From positions 2,046,001-2,110,000 of the forward strand of contig NZ_CP133190.1 in the NCBI RefSeq assembly GCF_030913705.1: a stretch of DNA of 64,000 nucleotides, written 5' to 3'. Of the stretch, positions 56,401 through 64,000 are shown in pieces (positions within the stretch are counted from its first letter, which is position 1; each line of letters starts with the position of its first letter). The position numbers and the translations under genes were made by a program. This DNA comes from Anaerocolumna sp. MB42-C2 (GTDB taxonomy: Bacteria; Bacillota; Clostridia; Lachnospirales; Lachnospiraceae). The notes under the pieces are model-generated. The model had not been told where the DNA came from and ran no database searches. It saw nothing but the letters and a program-made list of their open reading frames with translations.

Positions 56401-57270
56401 ATGCTCCCTATATACCTAACAGAAAACGATAATAATTTCTCTTTTGATATTTCTATTCATAACATAAAAAATGATGTATATCCCCATGGGCATAGCTTTC
56501 TGGAACTCCATTATGTATTTGAGGGGTTGGGTATTGAGAAGATAAATGGGATAGCACATATAATGAAACCCGGTACTTTTGCTGTCATATTCCCGTATCA
56601 GGTTCACGAAATGCATATTCTTAATGGTTCAAAAGTCCGACTATATAATCTTTGTTTATCGGCTAAAACTTTATTTGATCAGGATGAATACGGACTGGTT
56701 ATGAACAAGCTTTTATTTGATATAGACCTAAATGCCAGGACAATTTATGATATGGATGCAGAAACTTCAGAAAAGGTTTTTACTCTTTTAAGTGAGATAC
56801 ATGCAGAATATAAAGAAGACGAAATCTGGAGAAATTTTATGCTGAAAGCAAAAATAACAGAGTTATTTATATTATTTGACCGCTATCGAAGATCCTTTGT
56901 TACGAAAGATAATGACAGTCTTCAAACCACCTTGGGCAACGATACCTGGTCCATCATTCATTATGTCTATAAGAACTGGAATACCAATATTACTTTAAAA
57001 AGCCTGTCACAACTTTTTTATTTAAGTGAATCCTACATCAGTACAATATTTAAGCAATGTCTGGGTATCAGCTTTCACATTTTTTTACGGGATTTGCGTA
57101 TTGAAAATGCCTGCAGCTTGTTAACCTCCTCAAAAATGTCCGTTACGGATATCGCTTATGAGGTTGGATATTTATCCTACAGTACATTTGTAAGAGTATT
57201 TCATACCAGAAAGGGTGTGAGTCCTGTTATGTACCGCCAGATAATAAAAGCAAATGCCTCTAAAACTTAA
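56401..57270 (+). CDS. AraC family transcriptional regulator, probable regulator of the glycyl radical enzyme operon
   Basis: The 289-residue protein has a cupin-type N-terminal domain (NDVYPHGHSFLELHYVFEG) and a C-terminal AraC domain (ITLKSLSQLFYLSESYISTIFKQCLGISFHIFLRDLRI, SVTDIAYEVGYLSYSTFVRVFHTRKGVSPVMYR). The frame is open from 56320, but that ATG lies inside the tandem repeat. ATG 56401 has AAGGAAAGAGG 7 nt upstream. Its ligand is unknown. Confidence 0.88.
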   Translation: MLPIYLTENDNNFSFDISIHNIKNDVYPHGHSFLELHYVFEGLGIEKINGIAHIMKPGTFAVIFPYQVHEMHILNGSKVRLYNLCLSAKTLFDQDEYGLVMNKLLFDIDLNARTIYDMDAETSEKVFTLLSEIHAEYKEDEIWRNFMLKAKITELFILFDRYRRSFVTKDNDSLQTTLGNDTWSIIHYVYKNWNTNITLKSLSQLFYLSESYISTIFKQCLGISFHIFLRDLRIENACSLLTSSKMSVTDIAYEVGYLSYSTFVRVFHTRKGVSPVMYRQIIKANASKT

Positions 57271-57497
57271 CGGTTTAAATTTAATAATACAGCCGGACAA
57301 AAAGAGTGATATAACTATGGGGTTTATTATACGATAGTCACTTTATATGAGATTTCTGACTACATTTAATAAGCCCCAAGCTGTGAATTCCTTTATTGTT
57401 ATTTAATTATACATTCGTCTTTCATAATGCTACTTCTTATTGCTGCTTTATTACATGATTATATAATTCACCATTATAAATACTATCTCCTCAGAAA

Positions 57498-58376
57498 TTA
57501 TTTATATTTTCTGAAGTTTAGCACTTGATCCAATTTTTCTTTTAACGGATCGGTAATCTGCGTTAAGGGCAGCCTTAATTCATCGGAATCCAATAATCCC
57601 AATTCCTTTAAACAATACTTAATCGGTGCCGGATTGGGCTCCTTAAATAAAAGCGGGATAAAAGGATACAATTGTCTCCAAGTTTTTAGTGCTGCATTTT
57701 GATCGTTATTTTTTACTTTATTATAAACGTCTACAAACAACTCCGTCTTTAGATGGGATGATGCCAGGATTCCACCCTGTCCTCCTAAAGTAAGTGTTAA
57801 ATAAAATAGGATATCCTCACCGGTCAAAATGGAAAAATTCTCAGGCCGATTTAAAAGTAAAGCCATCGTCTGCTTAATATCTCCGCAGGAATCCTTTAAA
57901 CCCACAATATTCTTATGTTCTGCCAGTCTGTATAAAGTTTCGTTTTCAATATTCGTCCCAGTACGGTAGGGAATATTATAGACAATTATATTTAACCCGG
58001 TTTCTTCGGCAATACTTATAAAATGCCTGTAAATACCCTCCTGGCTCGGTCTGTTGTAATAAGGACAGACGGATAAAATACCTTCAATAGGATATTTCTT
58101 AGCAATTTTAGCCTTATTAATTACTTTAGCGGTATAATTCCCACCTACCCCTACATAGATAGGCAGACGGCCTTTATTGAACTCCAGGGTCTTTTCAATC
58201 ATTTCCTCAAATTCATAATCAGTTAATGTGGGGATTTCACCGGTTGTTCCTAAAGGAATCAATCCGCTTATTCCCTTATCGGCATAATGATCAATCAGTC
58301 TCTTATATGATGTATAGTCTATTTTACCATCGATAAATGGGGTTATTATGGGTAACCAGACACCAGAAATCGGCAT
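57498..58376 (-). CDS. Dihydrodipicolinate synthase/N-acetylneuraminate lyase family aldolase
   Basis: The 292-residue TIM-barrel class I aldolase has PLGTTGEIPTL (GTTGE carboxylate site), Schiff-base lysine in NIVGLKDSCGD and catalytic Tyr in VYNIPYRTG. The family cleaves or makes 2-keto acids, including DapA, NanA and 2-keto-3-deoxy-sugar-acid aldolases. Its context among mannoside and sugar genes and a regulator argues for a catabolic aldolase rather than lysine synthesis. Ribosome site GGAGGT. It is divergent from an AraC gene. Confidence 0.85.
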   Translation of the reverse strand: MPISGVWLPIITPFIDGKIDYTSYKRLIDHYADKGISGLIPLGTTGEIPTLTDYEFEEMIEKTLEFNKGRLPIYVGVGGNYTAKVINKAKIAKKYPIEGILSVCPYYNRPSQEGIYRHFISIAEETGLNIIVYNIPYRTGTNIENETLYRLAEHKNIVGLKDSCGDIKQTMALLLNRPENFSILTGEDILFYLTLTLGGQGGILASSHLKTELFVDVYNKVKNNDQNAALKTWRQLYPFIPLLFKEPNPAPIKYCLKELGLLDSDELRLPLTQITDPLKEKLDQVLNFRKYK

Positions 58377-58587
58377 AAAAATACCTCCTGTAAATAGAAA
58401 TCCTAATAGTTTTATATTACATTTTATTGAAAAAATGAGATTTTGCTACTTTTATTCACCACTTTCTCTCACTCATTGATACTATTTTATAAAACATTAT
58501 TTTTTAAAAATACCTTTATAATGCTTTAAATATTGCAAATAGTGCTGTATAATTAATCATGAAAATAATACTTGAAAGGAGACTAAA

Positions 58588-59430
58588 ATGGCTAGTTTTG
58601 ATAAACTGGGTTATTTAAACGATGATTTCAGAATCTTTCATAACATAGATGCGCAAAGAAAAGTCTTTGATTACCATTATCATGATTTTAATAAAATTAT
58701 GATATTTTTAAGAGGTGATATGAACTACTTCATTGAAGGCAGAAATTATGTGTTAAAACCCTATGATATCGTTCTTGTAAACGCGGGGGAAATCCATAAG
58801 CCTTCTTTCCTTACCGATTCAACTTATGAAAGAATCATTATTTATGTTTCACCTGGCTTTATCGGAACATATAAGGAAAAGGATTATGACTTAAACTATT
58901 GTTTTGACCGCGCAAAAAAAGAGCATTCCAACGTCCTTCGAATCCCCTCCATCGATAAAAGTAAACTTTACCAGGTATGCAAAGAACTGGAACACTCCAT
59001 TTATGACAACGAGTTCGCCAATGAATTATATCAGCGAATCTTATTTCTGGAATTTATGATTCAATTAAATAGAACCGCCATATCTAATCGCATTAATTAT
59101 ATGGATTCGGATATGGCGAATTCTAAACTGCTTGAGATATTAGACTATATCAATGTAAATCTTTCAGAGGATATTACCATTGATGACCTGTCTGCCAGAT
59201 TTTATTTAAGCCGTTATTATTTAATGCATTTCTTCAAAGAAGAAACCGGGTATACCATAGGAAAGTACATAACGGAAAAACGCCTGTTACTGGCTAAAAA
59301 CCTGGTTCATAACGGAAGCAGCTTAACGGATGCCTGTTATAAAAGCGGCTTTAAAAATTATTCCACTTTCTCCAGAGCATTTAAAAGAGCCTTTAAAACA
59401 ATGCCTAAAAATGCTACTTATATTGATTAA
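58588..59430 (+). CDS. AraC family transcriptional regulator
   Basis: The 280-residue protein has an N-terminal cupin domain (FDYHYHDFNKIMIFLRGDMNYFIEG, PYDIVLVNAGEIHKP) and a C-terminal AraC domain (DITIDDLSARFYLSRYYLMHFFKEETGYTIGKYITEKRL). The ATG follows AAAGGAG. It is divergent from the aldolase gene and convergent, with a 3-bp gap, with the GH38 gene, so it probably regulates one or both. Confidence 0.88.
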   Translation: MASFDKLGYLNDDFRIFHNIDAQRKVFDYHYHDFNKIMIFLRGDMNYFIEGRNYVLKPYDIVLVNAGEIHKPSFLTDSTYERIIIYVSPGFIGTYKEKDYDLNYCFDRAKKEHSNVLRIPSIDKSKLYQVCKELEHSIYDNEFANELYQRILFLEFMIQLNRTAISNRINYMDSDMANSKLLEILDYINVNLSEDITIDDLSARFYLSRYYLMHFFKEETGYTIGKYITEKRLLLAKNLVHNGSSLTDACYKSGFKNYSTFSRAFKRAFKTMPKNATYID

Positions 59431-59433
59431 ATG

Positions 59434-62400
59434 TTATTTAAAAGTAACTTTTAAAGTTTTGATTTCATAAGGTTTGATGGTAAAGAAAACATCTCTGCCG
59501 TCATAATCCACAGGCTGGCCGTCTTCTTCCATCATATTGCACTCTTCAATAGAAGCGATTTCTTTGCCAAAGTTAAGTATTGCATCGGTTCTGCGGTTAA
59601 AACACTCATAAAGACGAAGGATAGTACTTGCATCTTCTTCCGCTTTCTTTACTACTTCTACAATAACATTATCCTGGTTTGAAGTTACAAAAGAATAGCT
59701 GGGGCTTAAAGTTCCGCCTTCCTGTTCTTTCACAACTGCTGTCAATGGATTATTGATCTGGTATGCCTGTTTCACGGTACCTGCTTCTCTCCAGTCTCCC
59801 TGATGAGGGTAGAAAGAATAAGTAAACTCATGCACTTCCTTATCTGCTTCAGGATTCGGATAGATTGCTGACTTTAACATAGACAAACCGATTACACCAT
59901 TTTGTACGCTGCAGCCATACTTACAGTCATTTAACATACTGACACCATAATTGTCCTCTGATAAATCAAGCCATTTGTGTACACATACTTCAAATTTAGC
60001 AAAATCCCAGGAAGTATTGGCATGGGTCGGGCGTTTCACGTTACCGTATTGGATATCAAAGGTTGCTTCACTGGAATGTATATCCACAGGGAATAAGGTT
60101 TTCACAAAAATCTGATGTTCTTTCCAGTCTATTACATTCTTAATATCGATACGAGGTATTTCCTGATACATATAAATATATTGGGTGATAGTTGAGTCTA
60201 AGTATTTCCGTTCCACTTTTATACAGGATCTTACCGGACCGTCTTCCAGAACTTCCATAGACTCTACCTGATCAACCTCCCAGGATTTTTCTACATAATA
60301 GTTATTTACATCCCAGGCATCATAATTATGCGGTCTGTCCTCATAACTCATAATAACATTGGCAGCCTGACCTTCTTTTAACACTTCTCGATCCGCACGT
60401 TTATCATAAATATGTGCCAACTGGCCTTTTTTATTAAATTCAACAGTAAAATAATCATTTTCCATTACAGAGACAGATACTCTTTTGGTTGGTTTATCTT
60501 CCGGTAATTCCTCTTTTAATATAAAGGTTTTGTAACCTTTGCCCGGAACTTTATCTGCTTTAAAAATATAATTTCCGTCAGCGGTTTTCTGAACAGCCAG
60601 CTTTTTCTCGCCGTCATAAACAGTTGCAGCCTTGAATCCATCCGGGCATTCAAAAGTAACAATTTCCTCTGCTTCTGCACTGTTAGGATTATAAACTACA
60701 AGTGAATATTTTGGTGCATTTACTTTCTCTGTTATGCTCTTAAGGGAGTCCGCAACCAGTTTTCTGTTTATTGAGAGGATTCCTTCATACTCTTCTTTAG
60801 AATCATCATATACTTCTTTTATGGATGATCCGGGAAGAATATCATGGAACTGGTTTCTTAATATAACCTCCCAGCCTTCGTGCAGTTTGGTATCCGGATA
60901 AGCTGAATTGTTTAACTGGTTATTAAGCATAGCATACAGTTCCGCATTTTGGTAAGCAAATTCAGATTTACGGTTATATTTTTTATTTCTTGCCATGGAG
61001 GTATAGGTTCCCCTGTGATATTCCAGATAGAGTTCCCCAACCCAGGACGGAAGATATTTTTTATCTCTTACATTCTTATCCAGGGTCTCAAAAAAATTCT
61101 TAGCGGTACTCATAACCGTCTTTGGACAACCCGGAATTCCTTTGGAGAGACGTCTCTGATTCTCTAACATATCCTGTGTAGGACCGCCGCCGCCGTCCCC
61201 AAAACCAAAGGACATAAGCACCTCATTATTCAGATATTTCTGGCTGTAACGTTTCCAGCCGCCTTTTACCTGGGCCGGGTTGATATAACCGTTGTAGGTG
61301 GTGTAATGACCTGTTTCAAATCCGCCCTCTACAGCTGCTTTACTGTAATCTCTGGTTGGTATAAAATGGGTGAGTACACGGCTTCCGTCAATTCCCTCCC
61401 ATTCAAAGGTGTCACAGGGCATCTTATTAATTTCGTTCCAGCTGATTTTGGTAGTCATAAAATAAGGCAGACCGCACTTATTCATGATCTGAGGAAGAGC
61501 TGCAGAATAACCGAATACATCCGGCAGCCACAGGATAGAGTTATCTTTCCCGAATTCGTCCTTAAAGAATTTCTGTCCATGTATAAACTGACGAACCAGA
61601 GCTTCACCGGAAGCTATGTTACAATCCGCTTCTACGAACATTCCGCCCTCCGGCTCCCATCTTCCTTCCGCTACTCTTTGTTTGATTTCTTCATAAACTT
61701 CAGGGGCATTTTTCTTAACATATTTATAAAGCTGAGGCTGGCTTGACATAAAGATATATTCCGGATACCTGCGCATTAATTCCAGTACGGTGGAAAAACT
61801 TCTTACTGCTTTATCCTCTGTAACTTTTAATGTCCATAACCAGGCACAGTCAATATGGGTATGTCCCACGCAATAGACAATCGCTTCGGAATCCCCGCAT
61901 TGTTTCTCATAAAATTCCTTAGTTATATATTCCTGTGCCTTCTCCAAGCTGTCATAATATTCTTTTGATAATTCTTTTCTTAAATCCAATAGATTTAAGG
62001 ACTCATTCAGGTTTTGAATGATCGTTATATAAGCTTTGTCTTCTTCATTTAACATACGGGCTACGTTGTAAGGTACGGATAAATCATAAAAATACTTCTC
62101 CGTTTTACGGTCTAATACTTTTAATTTGGAATCCAACTTTAAACTGAAGTTCTGATCACCGGTAAATGCTGATAACAGAATACGGAAAGTTTCTCCCGAT
62201 ACTGCCTTTTCCGTTAATATCACTTCGCGGTGATTGACATCCAGACCTTGTCTTACTTCACCGTTCACATAAAATAAAAATTGTGGATTGGTAGCATCCC
62301 ATAAACCTTCTTTTCCCGTAGTTACTTCATAAACCACACACTTACTTTTAAAATTATCCGGTATTGTAACAACCGTTTCAAACCAGTAAAACTCCCGATG

Positions 62401-62580
62401 TCCGCCCCAAATCTGCTGGTGATTGAAATCCGACCAGCTTGAAGTATCAAGATTCTTCACATCCTGAAACCGTTCATCGGTACGAATCATCTTATAATCT
62501 GTAATATCAACCTGTTCCTGATACACCAGTTCCTGCAGATATTCCAGCAGTTTACCTATTCTTTCCTTAATAAGTACCAT
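59434..62580 (-). CDS. Alpha-mannosidase, glycoside hydrolase family 38
   Basis: The 1048-residue enzyme has zinc-site start VGHTHIDCAWLW, nucleophile Asp354 in WLPDVFGYS, and the GH38 middle and C-terminal beta domains. It removes terminal alpha-mannose residues from N-glycans or manno-oligosaccharides. There is no signal peptide, so it acts inside the cell on imported oligosaccharides. Ribosome site GGAGGT precedes ATG 62580. Together with GH130 (63057-63989) it points to mannoside use. Confidence 0.93.
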   Translation of the reverse strand: MVLIKERIGKLLEYLQELVYQEQVDITDYKMIRTDERFQDVKNLDTSSWSDFNHQQIWGGHREFYWFETVVTIPDNFKSKCVVYEVTTGKEGLWDATNPQFLFYVNGEVRQGLDVNHREVILTEKAVSGETFRILLSAFTGDQNFSLKLDSKLKVLDRKTEKYFYDLSVPYNVARMLNEEDKAYITIIQNLNESLNLLDLRKELSKEYYDSLEKAQEYITKEFYEKQCGDSEAIVYCVGHTHIDCAWLWTLKVTEDKAVRSFSTVLELMRRYPEYIFMSSQPQLYKYVKKNAPEVYEEIKQRVAEGRWEPEGGMFVEADCNIASGEALVRQFIHGQKFFKDEFGKDNSILWLPDVFGYSAALPQIMNKCGLPYFMTTKISWNEINKMPCDTFEWEGIDGSRVLTHFIPTRDYSKAAVEGGFETGHYTTYNGYINPAQVKGGWKRYSQKYLNNEVLMSFGFGDGGGGPTQDMLENQRRLSKGIPGCPKTVMSTAKNFFETLDKNVRDKKYLPSWVGELYLEYHRGTYTSMARNKKYNRKSEFAYQNAELYAMLNNQLNNSAYPDTKLHEGWEVILRNQFHDILPGSSIKEVYDDSKEEYEGILSINRKLVADSLKSITEKVNAPKYSLVVYNPNSAEAEEIVTFECPDGFKAATVYDGEKKLAVQKTADGNYIFKADKVPGKGYKTFILKEELPEDKPTKRVSVSVMENDYFTVEFNKKGQLAHIYDKRADREVLKEGQAANVIMSYEDRPHNYDAWDVNNYYVEKSWEVDQVESMEVLEDGPVRSCIKVERKYLDSTITQYIYMYQEIPRIDIKNVIDWKEHQIFVKTLFPVDIHSSEATFDIQYGNVKRPTHANTSWDFAKFEVCVHKWLDLSEDNYGVSMLNDCKYGCSVQNGVIGLSMLKSAIYPNPEADKEVHEFTYSFYPHQGDWREAGTVKQAYQINNPLTAVVKEQEGGTLSPSYSFVTSNQDNVIVEVVKKAEEDASTILRLYECFNRRTDAILNFGKEIASIEECNMMEEDGQPVDYDGRDVFFTIKPYEIKTLKVTFK

Positions 62581-63056
62581 TTTTACCTCCTGATTTAGAT
62601 ATTTATTTTAGCGAATCTGTTCTTTTAGATACCCATATGAGTATTTTACATACACTTAACTCATTATGATATATCTATGCTACCACTTTGGGATTAATCT
62701 GTACATTCCATAATTTTAAAAAAGGGGTATATTTTTAAACTGATTCTAGCAACAAACTTTTTTCATAATTTAATCCATACAGGTAATATAAGAAAGAAAC
62801 CGGTTGACCAGACACTAGTACTGATGCTTTCGCAGATTACATTATTCAGCCAAAGGAAAGGGTGGCATTACATAATCTGGATTGACCTTATTATCCTCTG
62901 GAAATTTTCTGTGGGTACAGGACATTCCAAAAGAAAGGAATATATAAGATGTTCATCTAACATTACTCCTCTTGAATATCTTCTCGTATTAATAAATAAA
63001 TTAGATAACCATGCAAATTCTATGAATTCATTTTATCCTTTGTTTGCCTGTTACAC
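62581..63056. other. 476-bp intergenic region without a supported gene
   Basis: AT-rich sequence holds the GH38 promoter region at its left. A 106-codon frame at 62824-63144 runs into the GH130 gene on the opposite strand and lacks a ribosome site, so it is not accepted. Another frame reads short stretches (QPKERVALHNLD and GNFLWVQDIPKERNI) broken by stops, which could be a decayed gene end. I name no family. Confidence 0.3.
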
Positions 63057-63989
63057 TTACGATACAGGATATTTCATAAGTTCAGCTAGCAATTCATTTA
63101 TGTTAATTTTTGCTGAGGCTATATATTTATCAGCGGCACCATAATATAAGTTTAATTGACCGTCAAGAATATATGCCCCCTCAGGAAAAACAACATTACT
63201 GACATCACCGGATATTTCATATTCTTTTGTAGGCTCTAAAAGTGGGTAAGGTAAACGAGCGATGACATTGGCCGGATTTTTCAAATCAAGGAGTGCTGCA
63301 CTGCATCGATATACTTTTTCATCATCTACCCCATGATACAATAACAGCCAACCTTTATCCGTTTTCAGCGGAGGTGTACTTCCACCGATTTTTTGATTTT
63401 CCCAATTATACTTTCTTTTCATGATGATTGAAGCATTTATTCTGTCTTCATAACCAATCCAGGAATCTTTCGAAAGTAATTCATCAAAGCTATTAAAATA
63501 ATCTAATTGGATATTTGGTGATATTCTATGTATATATGCAATCTTTCCATCAATTCTTTCAGGTAAAATAAAAGCATCTTTATCATAACCGAAATGCTCT
63601 ATAACACCCAGTTTTTCATATCGATCAAAATCTTCTGTTCTAGCTATAGCTACTCTTGCTTTAATTCCGTCATATGCCGTATAAAAAATATAAATATTAT
63701 TTTCGAATTCAACGATCCGCGGATCTTCACAGCCTTTTACCTCATAAGGCAGCGTAGGGAATATTACTTTTTTGTTTGAATCATATAATATATTATTATT
63801 CGTATCAAGCCTTGCATAACCAATGGAAGAAATATAGTTTTGTCCATCTTTTATATCACTGTTTGTTGCCCTGTATAACATATGAATTATCCCGTCTTTA
63901 TAATAGATACCGGGATTAAACCGGGCATAACATCCCAGTTGATCTTTCAGTGGTTTCATTACAATTCCTGTTTTTTCAAATTTAATCAT
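63057..63989 (-). CDS. Glycoside hydrolase family 130 protein (mannoside phosphorylase or mannosidase)
   Basis: The 310-residue five-bladed propeller has the GH130 opening (CYARFNPGIYYKDGIIHMLYRAT), catalytic Asp89 in GCEDPRIVEF, and HRISPNIQL and GGSTPPLKT near the substrate site. GH130 enzymes phosphorolyse beta-mannosides; a hydrolytic subgroup acts on beta-1,2-mannosides. Which one applies needs checking of the phosphate-binding Arg and Lys positions. The ATG at 63989 is 11 bp from the window edge and its frame stays open to the edge, so an upstream start cannot be excluded. Confidence 0.88.
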   Translation of the reverse strand: MIKFEKTGIVMKPLKDQLGCYARFNPGIYYKDGIIHMLYRATNSDIKDGQNYISSIGYARLDTNNNILYDSNKKVIFPTLPYEVKGCEDPRIVEFENNIYIFYTAYDGIKARVAIARTEDFDRYEKLGVIEHFGYDKDAFILPERIDGKIAYIHRISPNIQLDYFNSFDELLSKDSWIGYEDRINASIIMKRKYNWENQKIGGSTPPLKTDKGWLLLYHGVDDEKVYRCSAALLDLKNPANVIARLPYPLLEPTKEYEISGDVSNVVFPEGAYILDGQLNLYYGAADKYIASAKININELLAELMKYPVS

Positions 63990-64000
63990 ATCAGTACCAA

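Overview
The window looks like chromosome from an AT-rich, strictly anaerobic Clostridia, most likely Lachnospiraceae. The reasons are low GC, Shine-Dalgarno-led genes with frequent TTG/GTG starts, a glycyl radical enzyme with its activase, YesM/YesN-type two-component regulation of sugar uptake, an Amj-type lipid II flippase and many AraC regulators. I found no rRNA, tRNA, CRISPR array, prophage or transposase gene. I cannot name the species.

Layout. (1) 1-5000: a TPP riboswitch and its terminator point left off the window. Then come larC and larE (+) and larB (-), which make and load the nickel-pincer cofactor of the LarA racemase family, plus an ECF transporter S component; larA itself is absent. 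(2) 5000-15400 (-): a surface polysaccharide cluster with a membrane-bound nucleotide-sugar dehydratase, an iron-sulfur F420-dehydrogenase-beta-like protein, a pyruvyl transferase, two GT2 enzymes, DUF2304, a flippase and a large membrane protein, then a ferritin-like gene. (3) 15649-20007 (+): a 1452-residue secreted subtilase. (4) 20100-25600 (-): UbiD, UbiA and UbiX homologues followed by a complete ABC importer, possibly a salvage route for an aromatic acid that is prenylated and decarboxylated. (5) 26000-31000: a decayed MNT-HEPN pair, lacZ, and a divergent AraC gene. (6) 31054-36380 (-): jetA-jetB-jetC of the Wadjet/MksFEB family without a jetD nuclease gene. (7) 36500-39800 (-): queD-queE-folE-queC-queF for preQ1, behind a possible preQ1 riboswitch. 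(8) 40000-64000: amj, a small zinc-ribbon membrane protein, then a carbohydrate region with a sugar ABC importer, a two-component system, an ADP-ribosylglycohydrolase, a TIM-barrel isomerase, two Gfo/Idh/MocA oxidoreductases, a glycyl radical enzyme and activase, a DapA/NanA-family aldolase, GH38 and GH130 mannoside enzymes and two AraC regulators.

Between the genes lie several repeated structures. A short hairpin module directly before start codons occurs five times on the minus strand and its stem bases covary, which suggests a conserved cis-acting RNA. A 174-bp MITE-like element has two long copies and one 48-bp internally deleted copy; two of the three copies have perfect 8-bp target duplications. 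A second, 142-bp palindromic element has an intact copy and a half copy. An 85-bp tandem repeat precedes one AraC gene.

Start codons were moved from the longest reading frame wherever a clear ribosome binding site demanded it, as noted in the entries.
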